From contig NW_026970737.1 of assembly GCF_963678635.1 (NCBI RefSeq), forward strand, positions 1-35,000: 35,000 nucleotides of DNA, read 5' to 3'. A model generated the notes under the pieces. That model was not told where the DNA came from, made no database searches, and saw only the letters and a list, made by a program, of their open reading frames with translations. The stretch's first letter is position 1. Every line of letters begins with the position of its first letter. A program made the position numbers and the translations under genes. This DNA comes from Symsagittifera roscoffensis (lineage: Eukaryota > Xenacoelomorpha > Acoela > Convolutidae). Positions 17,576-25,333 of this stretch are shown one piece after another.

Positions 17576-19958
17576 CACTAACGTCCTATTCTGCCTTTCC
17601 ACTAGGCCATTCGTTTGAGGGTGGTATGTCGTGGAGTGAGCCTGAGCGACCTGTGAGAGCTGTTCCGTTATCCGATTGAAACGTCATCGGACAACCATGT
17701 CATGCTATCCACGTGTTAATCAGGTGGTCGCATGTCTCTTCCGCCGAGGCAGTTATGCAGGGCACGGCCTCTGCATACTTCGTGAAGTGATCTATCATGA
17801 CCAAGACTTGGTTATAACCGCTGTCTGTCATGCATATCTTCTGGTGATCTACCTGCACCACCTCGTTGAATTCAGACGACTCAATCGATTGTAAAGGAAA
17901 TCGTAATTTCCTTGGATCCTTGACCTGTTGGCATGACAGGCACGCTGTTACCCATTTCTCACATGCCTTGCCACTCAAAGCGCTTCAGAATCCTCTGATA
18001 CACTTTGTCGATCCCTTGATGGCCCATCTGATCATGCGACCTGAATAATAGTTCTGTCTGATAGAGTTGCGGCAACACTATCGCGTTATATTTGTATGAG
18101 ACCTTGTCTTCTTCTCTTCTCCTGCAAGCCACGATCCCGTCCTTGTTCAGATATAATCTCCCCTCCTTCTGCATGAAGTATTGTATCAGGATCCTATAGC
18201 TGTCTTCTTCTAGGTCACCTTTGTCAGGTGCGCCGTTTTCTATCCACCTTTTTAGGTTGCTTGTCATGCGATCATTTCTCTGCGCCCTTAGAAGGTCCGA
18301 GAGTCTGTATCTCGCCTTCAAGTACGTCTTCATGACTCTCATCTGACTATTCAGCTCGTTGGGCTGATGTGTGTCTTCTTCCACCTTAACGCACCAAATC
18401 ATCGCCAACGGTTGTGTTTCTTGCTGAAACGGCTGAAGATCAGTCCTGACTACCTCTTTCTGCGGCAACAGGCTTATCGAACGTTTCGATACCGCTATCG
18501 TTTCTAAGTCATCCGCTGCGTTGTCAAAGACTCTTTCGCTTGGTATTAGGTAGCGATCACTGTCAGGATCCTGGTACACTTCTCTGTTCAGGTCCCTTGC
18601 CCGAGTTTCCACTAGTAGCGTGTGTATCGCTAGTTCTGACAGTTCGGATCCCGAACTCGAGTTCCTGTCTGAATAGGTGTCCATTCCTGAGTTTCGGGAA
18701 TCGTCATCCGTCGAAGAGGTTGTGCTGGAGACTGCGCTCTCCTCCAGATCATGTCTGTGCTTTCTTCGCATCCATCTGAACTCCTCGGACAAAACCTTGT
18801 TCTCTAGGTCCTGTTTCTCATCAGGAATTTTCTCGTTTATCTCAGACTCCCCGGACAAATTTCCTTGTCCCGGGTATTGATCTTGTGATCGCTGGTTCTT
18901 CTCCTCATCCTTCTCCCCGGACAAATAGTCTTGCGGCAGATTTTGTTCTACAACTTCACCCTCTTTATCCCGGTCTACAAAGGTGATGGTTTTCTTTCGC
19001 TTGCTGCTCCCCTGTTCTTTCTGTCCATAAGAAGTACTTGTTAAAATCTCCTGGGGTATTGAGGATACTAGTTGCTGAACTATTGTCCTACAATCCCTTT
19101 CGTTCTCTTCGTGCTGTCGTCTGGACGGCATGATCTTCACCTTCTCACTGACTGTTAGCGATGCCACTGCTGCTGTCCACTCGGGGTCATCTCTGGTCAC
19201 TTCTCTTTTTAACAATCCACCCAGCATCCGCATCACTTGAGGTGTGACTTGCACCGTTTTATCCCATAATGAGAGGCTGTTTATATTCATGCGAGAGAGT
19301 TCTTGCTGGACCAGGTTCGAGCGCAGCAACAAATCCAAGGGGACCGGATCCTCCTTGGACAGGATCTTTATCTCGGCTGCTTTCTCTACAGGTAACTCAG
19401 GGTGCCCTGGAATTGGATGTCCTGATTTATCCAACCATCTCGTTAAGGGAAGCGCTTCATAAGTTTCTTTGTCCAAAAACGAGAATCCCTCCTTTATTTC
19501 CGCCTGATTGGCCTGCTTCTGCTCCAATCTTTCATAGAACTCAGTTTTCTTGCTGAGGCTGTCAGCATTCTGGTGTTTATCACGCATCCTATGTTCGATT
19601 ATCATATGGTAGCCATCCAATCTTACTATCCATCTACCAATATAACTCTGATCCATCGAGTAGGTCTTCAACCAGGATAACGCTCTGTTGTCCACGCGTA
19701 ACTTGAAGGGAGCGCTCCCCAAGTATGCACGGTACTTCTCCACGAAGGTGACCACTGCAAACATTTCTGCTTTTGGTGCGCCATATTTCATCTCTGTGTC
19801 ACTCAAGACCTTGCTGCCGTATGCAATGGGACGGAGAACTGTTCTTCCGTTCCATTCTTGCTCTTGATGCAAGATTCCTGAGATGGCCACCACCGATGCG
19901 TCTGTGTCGAGAACATACATGCCCTTTTCTGTAGGCATGCCCAGCACTGGCGCTTCGC
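17576..19958 (-). repeat. Tandem duplication, copy A (2383 bp)
   Basis: Identical to 19963-22345 except for about two substitutions (near 19230 and 19928). The two copies are separated by four extra bases, CCAG (19959-19962). Each contains the RNase H domain, the long linker, the zinc-binding H2C2 region and the start of the integrase core. The right edge is inside the pre-RNase H region (GEAPVLGMP) and the left edge is inside the integrase ERQNRTLV codons. Confidence 0.95.
17603..17978 (-). pseudogene. Integrase zinc-finger end and catalytic core, broken (copy A)
   Basis: The open part (17700-17978) starts with CEKWVTACLSCQ, the CxxC half of the integrase HHCC zinc finger, then the first catalytic Asp in VVQVDHQK and LVMIDHFTKYAEAVP. 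It ends at TGA 17700-17702, where family members normally have a sense codon. After the TGA the same frame shows the second Asp (FQSDNG); a frame change near 17640 then leads to YHPQTNG and the Glu. The stop plus the frame change break the D,D-35-E core, so this integrase should be inactive. Upstream, a further frame change near 17965 separates it from the HxxxH half. Confidence 0.8.
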
Positions 19959-19989
19959 CCAGCACTAACGTCCTATTCTGCCTTTCCAC
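17959..19989 (-). pseudogene. Duplicated RNase H, linker and H2C2 segment (copy A)
   Basis: 676 codons. The first residues, MERQNRTLV, belong to the integrase end of the other copy and are fused at the CCAG junction to the pre-RNase H region (GEAPVLGMP), which marks the duplication breakpoint. RNase H motifs follow: DTDAS, KAEMFAV, VDNRAL and HQNADSL supply the four acidic residues. About 350 residues of charged, Ser/Glu-rich linker come next. The segment ends with the integrase zinc-binding HDQMGHQGIDKVYQRIL and a stop. It lacks any RT upstream, so as a gene it is a by-product of the duplication. Confidence 0.88.
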
Positions 19990-22345
19990 TAGGCCATTCG
20001 TTTGAGGGTGGTATGTCGTGGAGTGAGCCTGAGCGACCTGTGAGAGCTGTTCCGTTATCCGATTGAAACGTCATCGGACAACCATGTCATGCTATCCACG
20101 TGTTAATCAGGTGGTCGCATGTCTCTTCCGCCGAGGCAGTTATGCAGGGCACGGCCTCTGCATACTTCGTGAAGTGATCTATCATGACCAAGACTTGGTT
20201 ATAACCGCTGTCTGTCATGCATATCTTCTGGTGATCTACCTGCACCACCTCGTTGAATTCAGACGACTCAATCGATTGTAAAGGAAATCGTAATTTCCTT
20301 GGATCCTTGACCTGTTGGCATGACAGGCACGCTGTTACCCATTTCTCACATGCCTTGCCACTCAAAGCGCTTCAGAATCCTCTGATACACTTTGTCGATC
20401 CCTTGATGGCCCATCTGATCATGCGACCTGAATAATAGTTCTGTCTGATAGAGTTGCGGCAACACTATCGCGTTATATTTGTATGAGACCTTGTCTTCTT
20501 CTCTTCTCCTGCAAGCCACGATCCCGTCCTTGTTCAGATATAATCTCCCCTCCTTCTGCATGAAGTATTGTATCAGGATCCTATAGCTGTCTTCTTCTAG
20601 GTCACCTTTGTCAGGTGCGCCGTTTTCTATCCACCTTTTTAGGTTGCTTGTCATGCGATCATTTCTCTGCGCCCTTAGAAGGTCCGAGAGTCTGTATCTC
20701 GCCTTCAAGTACGTCTTCATGACTCTCATCTGACTATTCAGCTCGTTGGGCTGATGTGTGTCTTCTTCCACCTTAACGCACCAAATCATCGCCAACGGTT
20801 GTGTTTCTTGCTGAAACGGCTGAAGATCAGTCCTGACTACCTCTTTCTGCGGCAACAGGCTTATCGAACGTTTCGATACCGCTATCGTTTCTAAGTCATC
20901 CGCTGCGTTGTCAAAGACTCTTTCGCTTGGTATTAGGTAGCGATCACTGTCAGGATCCTGGTACACTTCTCTGTTCAGGTCCCTTGCCCGAGTTTCCACT
21001 AGTAGCGTGTGTATCGCTAGTTCTGACAGTTCGGATCCCGAACTCGAGTTCCTGTCTGAATAGGTGTCCATTCCTGAGTTTCGGGAATCGTCATCCGTCG
21101 AAGAGGTTGTGCTGGAGACTGCGCTCTCCTCCAGATCATGTCTGTGCTTTCTTCGCATCCATCTGAACTCCTCGGACAAAACCTTGTTCTCTAGGTCCTG
21201 TTTCTCATCAGGAATTTTCTCGTTTATCTCAGACTCCCCGGACAAATTTCCTTGTCCCGGGTATTGATCTTGTGATCGCTGGTTCTTCTCCTCATCCTTC
21301 TCCCCGGACAAATAGTCTTGCGGCAGATTTTGTTCTACAACTTCACCCTCTTTATCCCGGTCTACAAAGGTGATGGTTTTCTTTCGCTTGCTGCTCCCCT
21401 GTTCTTTCTGTCCATAAGAAGTACTTGTTAAAATCTCCTGGGGTATTGAGGATACTAGTTGCTGAACTATTGTCCTACAATCCCTTTCGTTCTCTTCGTG
21501 CTGTCGTCTGGACGGCATGATCTTCACCTTCTCACTGACTGTTAGCGATGCCACTGCTGCTGTCCACTCGGGGTCATCTCTGGTCACTTCTCTTTTTAAC
21601 AATCCACCCAGCATCCGCATCACTTGTGGTGTGACTTGCACCGTTTTATCCCATAATGAGAGGCTGTTTATATTCATGCGAGAGAGTTCTTGCTGGACCA
21701 GGTTCGAGCGCAGCAACAAATCCAAGGGGACCGGATCCTCCTTGGACAGGATCTTTATCTCGGCTGCTTTCTCTACAGGTAACTCAGGGTGCCCTGGAAT
21801 TGGATGTCCTGATTTATCCAACCATCTCGTTAAGGGAAGCGCTTCATAAGTTTCTTTGTCCAAAAACGAGAATCCCTCCTTTATTTCCGCCTGATTGGCC
21901 TGCTTCTGCTCCAATCTTTCATAGAACTCAGTTTTCTTGCTGAGGCTGTCAGCATTCTGGTGTTTATCACGCATCCTATGTTCGATTATCATATGGTAGC
22001 CATCCAATCTTACTATCCATCTACCAATATAACTCTGATCCATCGAGTAGGTCTTCAACCAGGATAACGCTCTGTTGTCCACGCGTAACTTGAAGGGAGC
22101 GCTCCCCAAGTATGCACGGTACTTCTCCACGAAGGTGACCACTGCAAACATTTCTGCTTTTGGTGCGCCATATTTCATCTCTGTGTCACTCAAGACCTTG
22201 CTGCCGTATGCAATGGGACGGAGAACTGTTCTTCCGTTCCATTCTTGCTCTTGATGCAAGATTCCTGAGATGGCCACCACCGATGCGTCTGTGTCGAGAA
22301 CATACATGCCCTTTGCTGTAGGCATGCCCAGCACTGGCGCTTCGC
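19963..22345 (-). repeat. Tandem duplication, copy B (2383 bp)
   Basis: This copy is joined to the RT and so keeps the ancestral upstream connection, whereas copy A keeps the ancestral downstream connection to the integrase C terminus. The near-perfect identity is higher than that of the two LTRs (about 99%), so the event is later than the insertion, or the assembly has collapsed or expanded here. Confidence 0.95.
20087..20365 (-). pseudogene. Integrase N-terminal fragment (copy B)
   Basis: Same 92-codon open segment as 17700-17978, with the CxxC of the zinc finger and the first catalytic Asp (VQVDHQK), ending at TGA 20087-20089. Downstream the integrase is cut by the duplication junction, so the core is never completed in this copy. 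Both copies share the TGA and the frame change near 20352, so these lesions predate the duplication. Confidence 0.85.
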
Positions 22346-22589
22346 ACAGTTCCCGCTTTATGTTCTCGAAAGCAACCTGTGCCTCATCGTTCCATTCGAA
22401 CTTTTTCCCTTTGTTGCGCATCAGCTTCTGCATCGGGTACACCTTGTCCGCATATCCTTTAATGAATTCACGGTAATATTTGGCAAACCCCAGGAAGCTC
22501 ATTAGCTGTGTGTCCGTCCTCGGAGCCTTCCATGTCAGCACAGCCTCTACTGCTTCCGGATCTGGCCTCACACCATGCCTGTCCACCAT
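20346..22589 (-). pseudogene. RT thumb/connection, RNase H, linker and integrase H2C2 (copy B)
   Basis: 747 codons; the part of pol after the RT palm. Residues 1-85 are the thumb/connection (SFLGFAKYYREFIKGYA is the typical Ty3 signature). RNase H spans about 90-220, with DTDAS (Asp99/101), Glu146 in KAEMFAV, Asp171 in VDNRAL and Asp214 in HQNADSL: all four catalytic acids are present. An unusual linker of about 350 residues separates RNase H from the HDQMGHQG zinc-binding motif. The frame enters from the RT palm across a TGA (22641-22643) and leaves near 20352 by a frame change. By domain content this is the ancestral copy of the duplicated block. Confidence 0.9.
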
Positions 22590-22640
22590 TCTTCCCAGGT
22601 ACTTGATCGAATCCCTAAGGATTTCACATTTCGATGGTTT

Positions 22641-22844
22641 TCATTTCAAGCCTGCTCTTTTCATACATCCGAAGACCTCATCGAGCCGGTCAATGTGATC
22701 CTCCAGGGTCGGTGTCGCTATGACTACGTCATCCACGTAGCACATCAGGAGATTCCCGTACTTTTTGGTCACTCCTGAAAAGTTGCTGTTGCATTGCACA
22801 AACCGAAGGGCATCCTCTTCCACTGGTACAACCCCAATTCGCAC
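22641..22844 (-). pseudogene. Reverse transcriptase palm with YVDD motif
   Basis: A short open segment whose real coding part starts near SGVTKKYGNLLM and holds the RT catalytic box YVDD at about 22728-22739, followed by DHIDRLDEVFGCMKRAGLK. It stops at TGA 22641-22643, while the same frame carries on with KPSKCEIL and the thumb, a typical RT continuation. At its 5' side the frame differs from the upstream RT segment, and several codons usual between ATFQ and this point are missing, which suggests a small deletion at about 22770. Confidence 0.85.
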
Positions 22845-23311
22845 GCGAAACCGGTGTTTTCCCTATCCTTTTTCCGCAAAGGAACCTGCCAGAAGGCAGA
22901 ACCTAAGTCCAATGTGGTGAAGAACTTGGCATCACCAAGTTTAGATAGGCTCTCGTCTATTCGCGGTATCGGGTACGCATCTTTTATCGTTACCGCGTTC
23001 AAGTAACGAAAGTCGCAACAAAATCTAAGCTGCCCCCTTTTCTTTTTTGCCATTACTACTCCGCAAGCCCATGGCGATTTCGACAGTTCTATCATGTCGT
23101 ATTCAAGCAACATTTCTATTTCCGCTCGGCACGCTTCCGATTTATGTGGCGTCATTCGCCTTGCGCCTTCCCTATGGGGAACGGCGCCCTCTTCTAGTTC
23201 GATTTCGTGTTCGACGAAATTACAGCAACCGATGTCCGCCTTATGTTTTGATAATACATCGGCATTCCGATTTAGGAGGTCCCGCAATTTTTCAAAAAAA
23301 ATCTTCCTCAC
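22769..23311 (-). pseudogene. Reverse transcriptase fingers and palm, N-terminal part
   Basis: 180 codons of Ty3-type reverse transcriptase, which copies element RNA into DNA. Visible are the Ty3 entry region (VVMAKKKRGQLRFCCDFRYLN), catalytic Asp135 in TTLDLGSAFWQVPL, and motif B QWKRMPFGLCNATATFQ. The first codons overlap the end of the protease segment in another frame; the switch falls at an 8-base homopolymer (23294-23301), so one base gained there explains it, whether mutation or base-calling error. The segment ends at TGA 22769-22771, where a second frame change occurs. Confidence 0.9.
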
Positions 23312-25205
23312 CTATTTTCCCTTTTAAATGTTCTATTTCTGGCAAAACCGGTTTGTCAGAATCTAGTTCATATGACGAGGGGCGTTCGGGAAAATTCGAG
23401 CAGCTTGATAAGCCGTCGTTCGTTTCGGATTTCATTGAAAATAATTTATGAATAGATTTTAATTCTTTGATTCTCTTTAAAATTTTATCTTTATTTGCAT
23501 GATAAGGAGAGTCTTTCACACTATATTTCTTCAAGTTTTGTGTCTCCTCATAGTCGGTCCTCATCGGCAAAGCGTAGCCAAGCTTCTTTCCACGCTGGAT
23601 TGAAACCGTGGTGTCCAGTGTGTTCAACAACACACTGACACACAGTCCGTTTCGCGTTACCGAGAAGCTCCGGCCTAAAATCACCGAACTCTGACTATTT
23701 GGATTCGGTACCAAGCAAACCTGTTTACTATCACTCAACGAATTTAAATTTCTCATTCTAAAAATTGCTACTACAGCTTGTCCTGGTTTTAATTTTACTT
23801 TTCTATCCAAAAAAACTGGTACCTTATTTTTGTCTGTTATTATCCTATTAATTGGTCTCTTAACATACTTTCGGTCCGGGTTTCTAATCCGTATCAGACC
23901 GTTGTTCAAATCAATCATCACGTCAAAATTCCTGACAAAATCTCTGCCCAAGATGAATTGGTCGGCATCGTCCAGATTCTCTACCACCAGAAAGCTCATC
24001 CAAAGATCTCGTCCTCCCATGTGAAGGACCGTTATCGGTGTTCTTCCGGCTACGTAGATGGCTCCTCGATTTGCGGCTGCCAGTCGGAGATTCGTTGGAA
24101 TCAGATCTTCCAGAAGCCCTGTGACTCCGATTTTTGTTCCGTTGGTGTCGAGCAGATGTGCTGTCACATCTGCTTCATATCCAATGTGTACTGCGTCTTG
24201 TTCCATCATGGCGTCATGGCCTATCTTGCGGACCTTGAGTTCCTCTTCTCCCAAATAGATCTGCCCTATTTGGTCATCATCTGTTGTTACATAAGTCCTG
24301 GTGTAGATACTGATCCCATCCACGTTCAGCATCACTTGATATGGCCCATAGACTTCTAGGTAGCGTCCATGAAGTTTCTTCATGCGAGGGCCACCCGTCG
24401 TTAGTAGTGCCCTCACAGCCCTCGACTCGGTGCGTGGCTCCACCTGCCTCAGATAATCTGTATATGTGTCCAAATGCATCAAAGTGAACTCGGACGGTTC
24501 ACTCAGATTTCTGATTACCTGATGCCCTGCCACCGAGATTATCGACTGTATTCTACTTCCTTGCGGTGCCATACCGAACCTCTGACCAGAGATAACATTA
24601 AGTTTCATGCTCAAGCTGCTTGGTGCTTTTGCCTCTTCAACTTCCGTTGCCTCGAAGGCGTTCAGTTGCTCCTGTAATTTTTCATTCTCCAGCTCGAGTT
24701 TCACCTTTTGTTCAATCTCTTTCGTCACTAGTTCCTGCTGTACTCTATTTATAGCATCCCTCGCAGCTGCCCTATAATCGATTTTGAAGTCATCGGCCGC
24801 AGTTGCTGGTTCCGGTTCACGTGCTTCTTCTGTTACCGCTTGCATCTTCTTTGCTACCAGCTCTTGAGGTTTATCCTTTCTGCGTGCCTCCGCTTCACTC
24901 AAAAGTCGAGCCTTGCTGGCTTTCACTCCTGACAGTGCTTCTTCATGTCTTGGATGCTTGATGTCTGCCACTGCATCCCAGAATTGCGGACAATCTGATT
25001 TAAAATGACCTTCCAAGTTACAAAAGAAACACCTCGGGCCGAATTTCGCAATTACTCCTCTCATGAAATCCTCATGGTCTAACTCTGACGCATCTTCGTC
25101 CTCGAGGCTAAAGCCTATTGCTTTCATGCCTTGTTTGTAAGCTGGGCATGCTGACACATGATGGTCTGTTGAACTGCAATTAGCACAAGAGCGTCTCTTG
25201 TCCAT
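23292..25205 (-). CDS. Zinc knuckles (nucleocapsid) and aspartic protease
   Basis: 637 codons from ATG 25205, though coding character extends upstream across TGA 25263-25265 toward gag. Two CCHC zinc knuckles bind nucleic acid: C7-C10-H15-C20 and C59-C62-H67-C72. A coiled coil covers about 150-190. A retropepsin-like domain spans about 345-435; it matures the polyprotein. Its signature is seen in FILGRDFVRNFDVMIDL and AAANRGAIYVAGRTPI, but the active-site triad reads D353-T-N-G instead of DTG or DSG. It is therefore either a divergent loop or a damaged active site. About 200 residues of linker lead to the RT. The frame is one step off gag. Confidence 0.88.
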   Translation of the reverse strand: MDKRRSCANCSSTDHHVSACPAYKQGMKAIGFSLEDEDASELDHEDFMRGVIAKFGPRCFFCNLEGHFKSDCPQFWDAVADIKHPRHEEALSGVKASKARLLSEAEARRKDKPQELVAKKMQAVTEEAREPEPATAADDFKIDYRAAARDAINRVQQELVTKEIEQKVKLELENEKLQEQLNAFEATEVEEAKAPSSLSMKLNVISGQRFGMAPQGSRIQSIISVAGHQVIRNLSEPSEFTLMHLDTYTDYLRQVEPRTESRAVRALLTTGGPRMKKLHGRYLEVYGPYQVMLNVDGISIYTRTYVTTDDDQIGQIYLGEEELKVRKIGHDAMMEQDAVHIGYEADVTAHLLDTNGTKIGVTGLLEDLIPTNLRLAAANRGAIYVAGRTPITVLHMGGRDLWMSFLVVENLDDADQFILGRDFVRNFDVMIDLNNGLIRIRNPDRKYVKRPINRIITDKNKVPVFLDRKVKLKPGQAVVAIFRMRNLNSLSDSKQVCLVPNPNSQSSVILGRSFSVTRNGLCVSVLLNTLDTTVSIQRGKKLGYALPMRTDYEETQNLKKYSVKDSPYHANKDKILKRIKELKSIHKLFSMKSETNDGLSSCSNFPERPSSYELDSDKPVLPEIEHLKGKIGEEDFF

Positions 25206-25333
25206 ATCATCCCTCGGTTTGTACCAATTGTTCCCTTGGTTTGCTGGTCCGTTGTTAAAATTTCAATAATTGTTCTTGTAATATCCAGATCTCGAAGGAG
25301 GTTTCAACAGAAGATACTCTTTTGATTTTAGCC

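Larger units (their letters stand above)
15728..17602 (-). pseudogene. Integrase C-terminal part with macro-like domain (end of pol)
   Basis: 624 codons. The start is not a true initiator: coding enters from upstream. Residues 1-45 hold the last catalytic Glu region of the DDE core (ERQNRTL) and the helices after it. Residues about 115-165 are the integrase C-terminal barrel with the GPY/F-like WRGPF motif. A long acidic linker follows. Residues about 474-624 read as a macro domain in the OARD1/ALC1-like style: TADMSFRTALAADFKREY, then VGGVAAL-like strands, GKYLCFLVTRATEKQHVDP, and a final VILSDTNIQVYLH strand. The usual glycine-rich loops are changed (SFRTALA, YDPNRGRLDP), so binding of ADP-ribose is uncertain. 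The frame is intact over this segment but the upstream integrase is broken. Confidence 0.85.

Noticed and set aside
17945-17962. A tiny intron (GTGAG..AACAG) rescuing the integrase frame
   Set aside because: Only 18 nt, far below the minimum for nematode introns; a small deletion explains the frame change better.
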